Shown piece by piece: positions 11,448-23,359 of a DNA stretch of 64,000 nucleotides. The notes beneath the pieces were generated by a model that did no database searches, was not told the DNA's origin, and saw only the letters and a program-made list of their open reading frames with translations. The stretch spans positions 2,039,497-2,103,496 of the forward strand of contig NC_044508.1 of the NCBI RefSeq assembly GCF_902362185.1, written 5' to 3'. Origin of the DNA: Chanos chanos. Lineage: Eukaryota > Chordata > Actinopteri > Gonorynchiformes > Chanidae. Positions within the stretch are counted from its first letter, which is position 1, and each line of letters starts with the position of its first letter. Both the position numbers and the translations under genes were made by a program.

Positions 11448-13296
11448 ATGAGGTCACAGTCACGTATTCTCGCTTATGTGATTTTGGGATTCTGTGTGTT
11501 TGGGAAAATAAACTGTGGAAACATCTTGGTGTGGTACACAGAGGCCAGTCACTGGATAAATCTCAAACCTGTGCTGGAGACGCTGACAGACCGTGGACAC
11601 AGCGTCACCGTTCTGCTCCCTAATGCCACACTCTTCATGGACGCAACGGAGAAGAGTCGCTATAGTTACGAGATGTTTAACGTTTCGCTCTCCTTGGATG
11701 AAGTAAGTGACTGGCTGGACAGGATACTGCACTTTTCAATATACGAGATTGACAAACTTAACTTGTTACAACTTCATATCCAGTTTTACCAACTTGCATC
11801 GAAGGAAATGGACTTTTCTCTTAAGTACTGTGATGGGCTGCTGAAGTCAGAATCAGCTATGGAAAGAGTACGGCAAGGAAGATATGATGTGTTGTTTGTA
11901 GATCCCATTTTTCCTTGCAGTGAACTGGTGGCTGAGACACTAGATATTCCCGTAGTTTATACTCTCCGGTTTTCCATCGCTCATACGATGGAGAGACGTT
12001 GTGGACAGAGCCCGGCTCCACCTTCTTACGTACCTGGTGCCATGAGCAAATTTACCGACAAGATGACTTTTTCTGAGAGAATATGGAGTTTTCTCTTCTA
12101 CGTGTCCCAGGATGCTTTGTTCATGAGTTTGTGGAAGAAGTTAGATGCATATTACAGTGACTATTTAGGTAAGATTCTGTGTGACTTCTTTAAACTTGCA
12201 ATTCAATAGCAATAACAGAATGGGTTTGAAGTGTTACATAGTTACGGATTAATGTGTTTGTGTAGGTCGACTTACGACGTTTTGTGAGATGATGGGAAAG
12301 GCTGATATCTGGCTGATCCGAACCTACTGGGACTTTGAGTATCCCCGTCCGTTCCTGCCTAACTTTAAATATGTCGGTGGTATTCACTGCAGACCTGCTA
12401 AACCGTTACCAAAGGTAAACCATTAGAAACGGTCGTCTCTATACACATGAACCTTTGTCTCCATACACGTGAGCCTTGATGTCAGCAGTGTGTCAGAACT
12501 GGATGAACACGTTCTTGTTTAGTCTGTGGACTGTATGCATTGAGTTGCTGTACTGTCCCCCAAAAATGTCAGCAAACTGTAAACTTACATTATTTTAATT
12601 CTTCAGAACAAAGGTAATCAGGTGTAAAGGTGTAAACTCCACTACAGTGTGTGTCTGTGTGTCTGTGTCTGTGTGTGTGTTTGTGACTCTCTCTGTCTCT
12701 CTAGGACATAGAGGAGTTTGTGGAGAGCTCAGGAGATGATGGTGTTGTGGTGTTCACTCTGGGCTCCATGATTAAGAACATCACCAAAGAAAGAGCAAAC
12801 ACGATCGCTTCTGCTTTGGGTCAGATACCACAGAAGGTCCTACAACATCCACCTGTTCATTCTACTGCATCCATCTGTTTATTCTACAACATTCACTCAG
12901 TTTGTCTTAACAAAGTAGAAGTTGTAGGAAAGGCCATATATTTCTCTAAATAAAAAACTATATTAATGTTTTTCATTGAGAAATCCAGCAGTAAAAGTCA
13001 TGTCACCTCATTCAGGTGAAATGTAACACTGTTACACTTCTCTCACCTTAACCTATGACTCAGTTAATGAGAAACTATTATCAGTTATTTGTTTGCTTGA
13101 ACTTTCTGATCTTACAAGGCACTTCAGGAAAAAACGTTGACTGTAATACAATTTACAATTTAGAATTTGGCTTTTAGCAGACGCTTTTAAACCAAACCCA
13201 ATGAGTCCGTCAATCAGGTTTAACTACCTCATAAGCAAAAGATCACAAGAAGAATGCAAATTAATTATTCTCAGCACCACGTTCCTGTATATGTTA

Positions 13297-13363
<67 letters not shown>

Positions 13364-14416
13364 TGTGCTTTTCAACTAACAGGTTCTGTGGAGGTACAGT
13401 GGTGAGAAGCCAGAGACTCTGGCTCCAAACACCAGACTATACGACTGGATCCCCCAAAACGATCTACTGGGTCAGTGATTCTCACTCTGAACAAACACAT
13501 GACAAAATTAATTTGTGATTTTTAATGTTCTTAATGTTACGTCTTTTTTTGCTAGTTTGACTGTTTTCTTTATTTGTTTCTCCAACCAAAAGGTCATCCA
13601 AAGACCAAAGCCTTTATCACTCATGGTGGAACCAATGGAATCTATGAGGCCATATACCATGGAGTTCCTATGGTGGGAATCCCCATGTTTGCTGACCAGC
13701 CAGACAACATGGTCCATATGAAGGCTAAAGGAGCTGCAGTCATCATGGACTTTAACAGCATGGAGACCAAAGACCTGGTGGACGGGCTCAAAGCTGTAAT
13801 CAATGACCCATCGTAAGTGGTTCTCTTTGGGTTGAGTATAAATTAATTTCTGTGTATAGGTTAAAATAAGATTAAGTGTAACTCTAAGTTACTGGTTTTA
13901 TTAGGGTATGGTTTACGTTGGTTTTATTGGTTGTTCTTATGTTAAGAGATTAATTTTAGATTCACATTAGTTAATCAGTAATGTTAAATTTCAAGATTAA
14001 CTTTAGGTCATGTTTGGGTGGGTTGGGTGATGAGATTAGTGTTAAGTGTAGTTGTACATGCTCACTCTGTCATCAGTTTAAAAAAGCTACATTCATTTCT
14101 TCTTTACATTGGTTGGTTCATTGTTTTCTGCAGCTACAAGGAGAATGCCATGAGGTTGTCCAGAATCCACCACAACAGACCAATACAACCACGGGATGAG
14201 GCCGTGTTCTGGATTGAATTTGTGATGCGCCACAAGGGGGCCAAGCACCTGAGGGTGCAGGCCCATAACCTGACCTGGTATCAGTACCACAGTCTGGATG
14301 TGTTTGCTTTCCTATTGGCCATAATTGCTCTAGTTCTCTTCATATTCTATAAAATACTGAAGTCCTGTGTTGTGAGGTGCTGTTTTAGATCCAGATCTAA
14401 GAGCAAAAAAGAGTGA
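11448..14416 (+). CDS. ugt2: UDP-glucuronosyltransferase, UGT2-type (array gene 2, class A)
   Basis: Exons 11448-12168, 12266-12414, 12705-12836, 13383-13470, 13593-13812 and 14134-14416 give 530 aa. An in-frame ATG at 11394 would add 18 residues before the signal peptide. I prefer 11448 because [10 protein letters not shown] aligns with the paralog starts and lies 61 bp after the HNF1-like site. His35 and Asp152, the [13 protein letters not shown] signature, the single membrane anchor and KSKKE tail are all present. The acceptor half differs from gene 1 mainly in residues 90-125 ([20 protein letters not shown]). A Leu-to-Arg change gives ERRCGQ where all other copies have ERLCGQ. Intron 3 (546 bp) carries a fish SINE/MITE tail and a long GT tract. 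Exon 6 reads HHNRPIQP rather than HHDRPVHP. The predicted role is ER glucuronidation; the substrate is unknown. Confidence 0.93.
13151..13200 (-). repeat. fish SINE/MITE tail remnant in intron 3 of UGT gene 2
   Basis: ATTTGGCTTTTAGCAGACGCTTT is, in reverse, the common fish repeat tail 'aaagcgtctgctaaa'. It lies in the extra sequence that lengthens this intron compared with genes 1 and 3. Confidence 0.5.
13297..13362. repeat. (GT)n microsatellite before exon 4 of UGT gene 2
   Basis: An almost pure GT tract with one GCAC interruption. Genes 1, 3 and 6 have shorter GT tracts at the same place. Confidence 0.9.
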
Positions 14417-16284
14417 ACAAGTGTCTTAGAAAATTAGAATTATGTTTTCATTAAGTATATGTGTCAAATTAGTCAGTCTGCTTTAAATATCTGTAAACCT
14501 TCTGGGATTAAAAGGTGGAAGCTCTGTACACATATGTTTGCCTCATGCTGTCCTTATTAACATGGTCATTAATAGTTTTACTAAAACTCAGACACAGATC
14601 ATTTTTTAAGGCGACTACAGACTGTGAGATTTCAGCAGTCTTAGACGTTTTTTGCAAGCCACACTGTGCGACATGGATCTAATAAACTTGAGTATGACAT
14701 CAAGTTTGATGTATGTAGACTGTGCGGTGATAACACCCACTGAGTCACAGGCTAAAATGCAAGTCAATACAAGAATAAAACGTCATCAGCGTTGGTAGAT
14801 GTAGCGTTAGTAGTTAGTTGGTTTGTAGATGTGGGTTGTAGCAGCAGTCAGATTGTGAGGTCATCCCAAATTCCTGACACTGTGAGAATTTTGTCCCAGG
14901 CTATCTTTGGTCGCAAGACCGTGACAACGGCCGTCTTTGAACCTCTCTCACAGTGCGTCGTAGGACCAACGTTTTGAAGCCACGACCAAATACATTGCCA
15001 CATTCTGTCATCTTTCGTCTGGAACAGCCCAAAATCGCACAGTGTGTGTACCTGCTTTTAGGCATGCAGTCATGTAGTTTGGTGTTTGAAGCAAGTCTTA
15101 GATTTTCTACCACTATACCACCGCAGGACCTGCCTGACAGGTGGAAAGAATACACACACACACACACATGCTCACACTTATACACACATAGTTCAGTCAA
15201 CATGTTCTCCTGTATTCTGCCATTAGATGAAAGATTCTATGGGTCAAAGAGACAAATAGTTGATAATAGCACCTGATTGACTTGACTACTTGTTTAAGTA
15301 ACAGAGATGTTTATGAGCGATTCATTCCACCTGGAAAAGTGTGGCTTTTGCTCATTCGTTTTCCCAACAATGTGATTGGTGAAACACGGTGAAAACACAG
15401 TGTTAGGAGTCTAAACTGTCTAGCACTTGTATAAACAAACTACATTAATCCAATCTAATCTAGTTCTCTGAATGATTATGTCGTATCAGTTTGCCGTAAT
15501 TTGTTCTATTATTGTCACTTTGAGATTAAACATTACTTTGATAAGGTAAAATTAGTGCTCACAAAGCATGGCACCAGCCAATAAGATTTCAGCTCCAACT
15601 ACACCAACATCACAATGGCCAAACAATAAAAACTGGAGAGTGTGTCAATTTGATTGGACGAATGAGCGATACATTTTAATGTATTCATCTGTTGACGTAC
15701 CAATGAGTAAAACGAAACACAAAGAATCTGTTGTGATATTATGCTATTAGCATGAAAACATGTGGACCAATATCAGTGATCTGAGGACAAGTAATGACAT
15801 ATAAAGAATAAATAAATGATCGCTGAATACATAAATAACCCTCCTGTCTTTCTTTTTAAACCCTTCATTCATTTGCCTTTGCATTTTGTCTTCTAGATTT
15901 CAAATTGTTTGTCGATTTAGCAATTACTGTTTTTTGGGGTTTTTTTTACGGGGCGCTTCTCACCTCAGATATGATGACAGTGGCATCAGTGTAGATGACT
16001 GAGGTGATATATCAGTGCAAGAGCAAGGCACCAGAGAGGAGCAGCAGCATATTTGGACGATTCACAGTTGCCTGTCATCTCATAGTCGTCCCATGCTTTT
16101 TTGGGTGCATATGACATGCTGCGTAAGAGAACGACTTCAAGGCGTCAGAACAGTTCAGTCATTCTTGAGCCGCACTGTGACATCACAGAGTGAAGAATGG
16201 GTTCTAGTGATGAGTTTCTATGTCCCTGCCGTTCTCACGTATTCACACTCTCTTTTCTCTACCTTTTACCCTCAAAGATACTAC
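14417..16284. other. intergenic between UGT genes 2 and 3
   Basis: No gene recognised. The first 150 bases resemble the 3' flanks of the other genes (probable 3' UTR). A MITE-like element lies at 14608-15053. The remainder (15060-16284) is unique-looking AT-rich sequence. Confidence 0.4.
14608..15053. mobile_element. MITE-like non-autonomous DNA transposon
   Basis: The left end has CAGACTGTGAGATTT and the right end, read in reverse, has CACACTGTGCGATTT (13 of 15 match), with AGG outside both. This gives imperfect terminal inverted repeats around about 445 bp of non-coding DNA. hAT-like origin is a guess; the target-site duplication was not established. Confidence 0.4.
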
Positions 16285-16333
16285 TGACTTATCTATGACA
16301 GCGCAGCACTCAAGTGAAAGTTCAGATCTTGGC

Positions 16334-16345
16334 GTTAATGATTAC
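16334..16345 (+). promoter_or_regulatory. upstream HNF1-like site, UGT gene 3
   Basis: GTTAATGATTAC lies 184 bp upstream of the proximal copy, as in gene 2. Confidence 0.45.
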
Positions 16346-16517
16346 ATTTGCGGTGGTTCTTAGTGACAGAGCAGCCATTGCACAGTCATTGTTACCTGAG
16401 TCTTTCATTACTGCCACTGTCATATAGTCTAGCTTTATTTTGTCTAATCTTTGCAAGTAAAGCTTTGTTGACACGTCTGTAATGTAACAGCCCTGAAGTG
16501 AGAGTTCAAATCTTAGC

Positions 16518-16529
16518 GTTAATGATTAC
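16518..16529 (+). promoter_or_regulatory. proximal HNF1-like site, UGT gene 3
   Basis: GTTAATGATTAC ends 61 bp before the ATG at 16590. The whole proximal block is nearly identical to that of gene 2. Confidence 0.6.
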
Positions 16530-16589
16530 ATTTCAGTGATCTATAGTGCGAGGCATTTCATAACAGAACTTTTTCGTTCTTTGGGAAAC

Positions 16590-19568
16590 ATGAGGTCACA
16601 GTCACGTATTCTCACTTATGTGATTTTGGGATTCTGTGTGTTTGGGAGCGTAAAGTGTGGGAATATCTTGGTGTGGTACACAGAGGCCAGTCACTGGATA
16701 AATCTCAAACCTGTGCTGGAGACGTTGACAGACCGTGGACACAGCGTCACCGTTCTGCTCCCTAATGCCACACTCTTCATGGACGCAACGGAGAAGAGTC
16801 GCTATAGTTACGAGATGTTTAACGTTTCGCTCTCCTTGGATGAAGTAAGTGACTGGCTGGATGAGCTAATGCACTTTTCAATGTACGAGATGGACAAACT
16901 TGACTTGTTACAACTTCATATCAAGTTTTATCAAATGATGGCCAAAGACCTGGACTTTTGTCTTGCTTACTGTGATGGGCTGCTGAAAACAGAATCAGTT
17001 ATGGAAAAACTACAGCGAGGAGGATACAATGTTCTGCTTGCAGATCCCATTTTTCCTTGTAGTGAATTAGTGGCTGAGACATTAGGTATTCCCATTGTTT
17101 ACACTCTCCGGTTCTCCATCGCTCATACGATGGAGAGACTTTGTGGACAGACCCCGGCTCCACCTTCTTACGTACCTGGTGCCATGAGCAAATTCACCGA
17201 TAAGATGACTTTTTCTGAGAGAATATGGAATTTCCTCTTCTACGTGTCCCAGGACGCTTTGGCCGGGAGTTTGTGGAAGAAATTAGACACATATTACAGT
17301 GACTATTTAGGTGAGATTCTGTGTGACTTCTTTAAACTTGCAAGTCAATTGAAACCTTTTTATTTAGCAATAACAGAATGGGTTTGGAGTATTACATAGT
17401 TACTGATTAATGTGTTTGTGTAGGTCGACCTACGACGTTTTGTGAGATGATGGGAAAGGCTGATATCTGGCTGATCCGAACCTACTGGGACTTTGAGTAT
17501 CCCCGTCCGTTCCTGCCTAACTTTAAATATGTCGGTGGAATTCACTGCAGACCTGCTAAACCGTTACCAAAGGTAAACCATTAGAAACGGTCGTCTCTAT
17601 ACACATGAACCTTTGTCTCCATACACGTGAGCCTTGATGTCAGCAGTGTGTCAGAACTGGATGTACGAGTTGTTATTTAGTCTGTGCACTGTATACATTA
17701 TGTTTCTGTACTGTCTTTACACGTTCCAAAAAATGTCAGCAAGCTGTAAACAGGGCAGAGGTAATCAGGTGTAAACCCTACTACAAGGTGTGCATGTGTG
17801 TGTGTGTGCATTTGTGTGTGTGTGTGTTTGTGACTTTCTCTCTCTCCAGGATATGGAGGAGTTTGTGGAGAGCTCAGGAGATGATGGTGTTGTGGTTTTC
17901 ACTCTGGGCTCCATGATCAGGAACATGACCAAAGAGAAGGCAAACACGATCGCTTCTGCTTTGGGTCAGATACCACAGAAGGTCCTACAACATCCACCTG
18001 TTCATTCTACTGCATCCATCTGTTTATTCTACAACATTCACTCTGTCTGTCTTAACAAAGCACTAGTTGTAGGAAAGGCCATATATTTGTCTAAATAAAA
18101 CATTATAGTCATGTTTTTCATTAAGAAGTCCAGCAGTAAAAGTCATGTCACCTCATTCAGGTTAAATGTAACACTGTTACACTTCTCTCACCTTAACCTA
18201 TGACTCAGTTAATGAGAAACTATTATCAGTTATTTGTTTGCTTGAACTTTCTGACCTTACAACGCACTTCAGGAGAAAATGTTGACTGTAATATATTAAT
18301 GTGTGCGTGTGTGTGTGTGTTTGTGTGTATGTGTGTGTGTGTTTGTGTGCTTTTCAACCAACAGGTTCTGTGGAAGTACAGTGGTGAGAAGCCAGAGACT
18401 CTGGCTCCAAACACCAGACTATACGACTGGATCCCCCAAAACGATCTACTGGGTCAGTGATTCTCACTCTGAACAAACACATGACAAAATTAATTTGTGA
18501 TTTTTAATGTTCTTAATGTTACGTCTTTTTTTGTTAGTTTGTCTGTTTTCTTTATTTGTTTCTCCAACCAAAAGGTCATCCAAAGACCAAAGCCTTTATC
18601 ACTCATGGTGGAACCAATGGAATCTATGAGGCCATATACCATGGAGTTCCTATGGTGGGAATCCCCGTGTTTGCTGACCAGCCAGACAACATGGTCCATA
18701 TGAAGGCTAAAGGAGCTGCAGTCATCATGGACTTTAACAGCATGGAGACCAAAGACCTGGTGGACGGGCTAAAAGCTGTAATCAATGACCCATCGTGAGT
18801 GGTTCTCTATAAGTTATAAGTTAAGGTGTGTGTAACAGTTAATATAAGATTAAGTGTTACTTCAAGTTAGTGGTTTTGTTGGTAAGGTTTTGTTTTAGGT
18901 TATTGGTTCTTCTTATGTTAAGAGATTAATTTTAGATTCACATTGGTTGAGCAGTTATGTTAAATTCCAAGATTAACTTTAGGTCATGTTTGGGTGGGCT
19001 GGGTGATGAGATTAGTGTTAAGTGTAGGTGTACATGCTCACTCTGTCATCAATAAGAAAAAGTACAAATACCACTGTCATTCATTCATCCATTCATTTTC
19101 TAAGCTCACTCACTCACTCACTCACTATCTAAGCCGCTTATCCTAATTAGGGTTGCAGGGGGTGTTGGAGCCTATCCCAGGGTTCATCAGGTGAAAGGCA
19201 GGGAAACACTCTGGACAGGTTTCCAGTCCATCACAGTATCACTGTCATTTCTACTTTACATTGATTGGCTGGTTGTTTTCTGTAGGTATAAGGAGAATGC
19301 CATGAGGTTGTCCAGAATCCACCACGACAGACCAGTACACCCAAGGGATGAGGCCGTGTTCTGGATTGAATTTGTGATGCGCCACAAGGGGGCTAAGCAC
19401 CTGAGGGTGCAGGCCCATAACCTGACCTGGTATCAGTACCACAGTCTGGATGTGTTTGCTTTCCTATTGGCCATAATTGCTCTAGTTCTCTTCATGTTCT
19501 ATAAAATACTGAAGTCCTGTGTTGTGAGGTGCTGTTTTAGATCCAGATCCAAGAGCAAAAAAGAGTGA
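16590..19568 (+). CDS. ugt2: UDP-glucuronosyltransferase, UGT2-type (array gene 3, class A)
   Basis: Exons 16590-17310, 17424-17572, 17850-17981, 18365-18452, 18575-18794 and 19286-19568 give 530 aa. As in gene 2, an in-frame ATG 54 bp upstream is rejected in favour of the start that matches the other signal peptides. His35, Asp152 (now LLADPIF rather than LFVDPIF), the donor-binding signature and the dilysine tail are intact. Exon 1 differs from gene 2 mostly at residues 90-150. In exon 4 VLWKYSG replaces VLWRYSG. Intron 5 (491 bp) is about 170 bp longer than in genes 1 and 2 because a fish dispersed repeat sits at 19075-19240. The first 620 bp after the stop are shared with gene 4. A poly(A) signal AATAAA lies at 19992-19997. 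Confidence 0.93.
19075..19240. repeat. fish dispersed repeat inside intron 5 of UGT gene 3
   Basis: AAGCCGCTTATCCTAATTAG followed by GTTGGAGCCTATCCCAG and GACAGGTTTCCAGTCCATC is a repeat I recall as very common in fish. It is absent from intron 5 of the other six genes, so it inserted after the duplication. A TCAC tetranucleotide run lies in it. Confidence 0.7.
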
Positions 19569-20215
19569 ACGAGAAGTCTCTGAGAACATTAAAATCATAT
19601 TTTCATTTTGTATCTGTGTTTTAAACAGTCTAATTTGATCAGTTTGGTGTAATGTTTTGCAGTCAGGTTTCTTGGACAAGGGTTGAGAGCAGTCGTGAAC
19701 ACTACAGCAAATCACATGTTTTTGGGCTAGTTGTTTTCTTCAAAGACTTATGCAGTGTGTGGGTAGTTCTAATTGGGTTGACTCTAATGTTATGTAGATG
19801 TTCCAGGTGTTAGACTGTATGATTCTGAACTTAACATACTCCCTTTGCATCCATGTGTCCTGCTCTGGTTGGCCTGACTACTGTTTTAGAAAGCATAGAG
19901 TTTTCATGCTGTTTTTGTTTATTACAAAGGGATGGGATCTGTGGAGACATCTGGAAATATCTTGATATTGTTTGTCATTTTATATGACGCTAATAAAAAA
20001 AAAACAAAACAAAAAAACCACTCTCAGATCCATAAGATGAGTTTTCATGGATTACATAAAACAAAAACAAAATGACCAAAATCGCTGATTAGAAAGATAA
20101 TCAGCAGATCAAATAAAACATAAAACACTTTGAAGAGGTTGTTTGTTCTGTTCAACTCTGTTTTGTGGACCTCAAGAGTCCAGTACTGCTAGGACAGTAC
20201 ATTTACGCCCCACTT
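19569..20215 (+). repeat. 3' flank shared by UGT genes 3 and 4 (copy 1)
   Basis: This block aligns over about 630 bp with 30228-30868 (for example GAAGTCTCTGAGAACATT and CTTTGCATCCATGTGTCCTG in both), with few differences. It includes the probable 3' UTR and AATAAA of gene 3. Confidence 0.8.
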
Positions 20216-22555
20216 CAGTTTTGTGTGTGTTCTTCTGATTTGCTTTCTACTTATATTGAACAGCATGCATTTCTTTAACCGCAGTAGGGCAGGTGAACAC
20301 ACCTCGTGTGTTTGAAAAGCTGCCATGCTGGGATGGGCGGGGTGGAGCAGACAGCACCTGCAGTTGCACCCTGTCATGTCAGACTTAAGGTGGAAAGCAG
20401 TAGAGCTTTCCTGGCATCTGAAACCAGGAGATATACACAAAGGTGTGCCCCGGCTCCTGAGAGCTGCGTCTCACCTCGGCCAAAAGCATCCAAGTTAGCA
20501 CAACTGCTTTGATGCAAGTGGTGTTATCAATGTCTGGCAAAAGTCCTGCATTGATCACCACACAGCTCCTGAGGAGGTATGTCAAAATAACCCTGTGTTT
20601 TATGTAGTGCCCCACTCCCTTCTGTATTATAAATACCTTGTGTTGAATAAAACTGGGAAAATAGGGCGTTTGGGTTCGTGACTTTATCTAGAGTTACAGT
20701 GTTACCTTTACTTCATATTGTATGGTTCAGTAGAACCAGTCTTTTTTAAACTATTAATAACTCTAACCAGACACTAGAATCTATTTTTAATTAACAAAAT
20801 TAGTTTGGTTCAGAATAACTTTTATGCAATCAGTTCCTGTTTTGGTTACCACACAGTATTTAGGATGAACATGAAATGAAATACAATGAAAGTACAAAAC
20901 TGATCCCTATAAGCAGTAATCAATCAGCTACTCAATCCTTGGTCAACGCATTATATACAAGTATTCATACTACAAATACACCCATACATGAAATACATAC
21001 ATACATGAAATGCATATACACTCAAACAGTGGGCCCACACACACACTGAAAATAACAAATGTTGCAGGCCTGTACGAAGCTGGAGTGCGGTGAGGCAAAA
21101 CACAATAACTGCCGCTTCACTCGCAGGAGCAAAACGCAGTAAAAACTTACAGTTTCGGCGAGAAAAATGAGAAAAACAAGGGAAAGATGGGCTGCTTTCT
21201 TGTGGTCGCGGGTGTTCCTGACCGGGAGGCTTCAACAGGGGAACCACACGGCTTTCCCGGTCGCGCGTGGGCTCTGCCTGTCCTTGCTTCGGGTTGGGAT
21301 CTTACACAACTCGGACACACGCTGACAAACACACTAACACAGATGCTAATCTTGACGGCAGTTACACACTTAGCTAAGAGAGCTAATGGCGCTAATAGCT
21401 CGTCACACTTTCAACACACTTCTTCACTATAACACTACCGCATACCACTCACATACGTATCGTTAATCACGATATCTTTCCGACCCCATAACTTGATCGG
21501 ATTGAGCGAGCAGTGCTTCGGTTAATACAGTTGTTGTGGTTCTCCCGCTCTCTCCCAAACTTTCCAGCTTCTTACCTCGCTCTATCAATTTTTTTCTAGC
21601 TCCCTCTCTCTCCCGCCTCCCTCCCAATCTACCCTATGCCCCTCCCACTGCCCAATCACAGTGGGACTAATTCTGAATGACATAGCTTAAACCAATCTAC
21701 ATTTAAAATGAGGAAAATCGGTTTATAACAGAATTATATTATGGACTATTTCGAACATTAATCCAAACACATTAATTCAACACAACTAATGTTAATGAAT
21801 TTAAACTTTTAAATTCTCAAGATAAGATAAATTAACTGTTACAAAACTTAAACATGACTGCTTGTAAATAACAGAATTTCGGGGTTATGTGCTTTTCTCA
21901 TCCGGGCTACGGGTATAAACAAGCAATGAGCAAGTACCTGCATGCCAGGTGGCCAGGTGTGCCTTCACAAGTCTGGGTGGCTTCTCTTGCACAGATTTGT
22001 CAGAGAACTGCAGACAGACATGCCAGGTCACACAGCTGCATGAGCTGTAACAGAAGGAGTGTCATCAAGGTCTGCTAAAAATTCTGCACAGCCTAACGGC
22101 TCCTGAAGAGGTGCGGCAATCTGGCCACATCCGCAACAAACAACCAACAAGTGCAAGTCCAACACAGACGTCTCCCTACTCTGATATAGTGATGATGAAC
22201 ACTGCTCGAGTCACGCAGACGTAGCCAGCAAAGAAGCAACAGTGGAATCAGTGGGGCGTGCTGCTTTAAACAACAAAAACATTTCGGAAAAATTGTGGCC
22301 CCTGCTCCTTGAGTAATTGTATGATACTCGAGAACTAGGGGGAATGATTGCCTCTAGTCATTGCCTCTTGTTAAATATGTTGGCCATTTAGCAAGATTAA
22401 AATGTAAAATGAAATTATGTAGGTTATAGCTTTATGCTTTTCTCAACTGGCTCATTTAGGTTGTTAAAAGCCTGTGGTTTACATACTTTTTACATATCTG
22501 TTTCTCTCTGTAACCGCTGGCTTAAAACGTGAGTTAAACCATTTAACCACTCACA
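20216..22555. other. intergenic, no gene recognised
   Basis: No conserved coding exon. Two segments, about 20330-20590 and 21920-22120, share weak similarity (GGTGTTATCAATGTCTGGCA with GAGTGTCATCAAGGTCTGCT, then GCTCCTGAGGAGG with GGCTCCTGAAGAGG), so they may be two old copies of one repeat. The rest is AT-rich. Confidence 0.35.
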
Positions 22556-22690
22556 CATCACTCATTTTCTAAGCCGCATGTCCTAATTATGGTCATGGGG
22601 GGGAGGTTGCTGGAGCCTATCCCTGCATTCATTAGGCGAGAGGTGGAGAAACACCCTGAACAGGTTGCCAGTCCGTCGCAGGGCGTACCA
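22556..22690. repeat. fish dispersed repeat, same family as 19075-19240
   Basis: CTAAGCCGCATGTCCTAATT, TGCTGGAGCCTATCCCTGC and GAACAGGTTGCCAGTCCGTC match the copy in UGT gene 3 intron 5. Confidence 0.7.
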
Positions 22691-22810
22691 TTTAACCGGT
22701 TCATCCTTAACATCAGACAACGATACATCAGGAATCAGAATTCCCCCTTTATATCCAATACGTTTCTCTGCACTGTGCCCTTCTGTCATAATGTCTATCT
22801 GCTTTAATTC

Positions 22811-22960
22811 AGGGTATCTCATCAGTATGCAGTATCTCAGTTAGGGTATCTCATCAGTATGCAGTATCTCAGTCAGGGTATCTCAGCGGTATGCAGTATC
22901 TCAGTCAGGGTATCTCAGCAGTACGCAGTATCTCAGTCAGGGTATCTCAGCCGTATGCAG
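22811..22960. repeat. minisatellite, 32-bp unit, about 4.7 copies
   Basis: The unit reads AGGGTATCTCAKCAGTATGC then AGTATCTCAGTC. Unit starts fall at 22811, 22843, 22875, 22907 and 22939, exactly 32 bp apart. Confidence 0.9.
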
Positions 22961-23359
22961 ACTTCGAATGGAGATAGAACTGAGAGTGACTCGCGCGTAA
23001 AGAGGATTTTGGCTTCGTCCCCGGAGGGTGATTACCCGTGGTTGCAGTCCGTGGAAAAGTCCCTTACTCTTCGAAGGATGACTTCACTCAGTCTCTATTC
23101 CGTCCTTGTCACCGATGTTATACGTCGAAAATAATAAAGAGACGACAGACAATAGATAAGAGACAATAGATAACAAGCACCTTCCAAACACACTCAAGCA
23201 TACCGCAACGAAAAAGCAAGCGTAACCTTATTTAACCCTCCCGTCTTTGTGAATGAATGTCTATATGCGTGTGTGTGTGTAACTCTGCATGTTACAGTTG
23301 GTCCTACATACTCAAATCCAGTGAAGTAGAGATACTTTTGGTAAAACATTACAAAAAAT
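22961..23359. other. intergenic, no gene recognised
   Basis: Unique-looking sequence between two minisatellites, with a short GT tract near 23270. No coding signal is seen. Confidence 0.35.

Noticed and set aside
20600-21650. Possible LTR-like segment (TATAAATACC, then GTTGAATAAAACTGGG)
   Set aside because: A TATA-like and poly(A)-like pair alone is not enough; I found no second copy, primer-binding site or coding parts.
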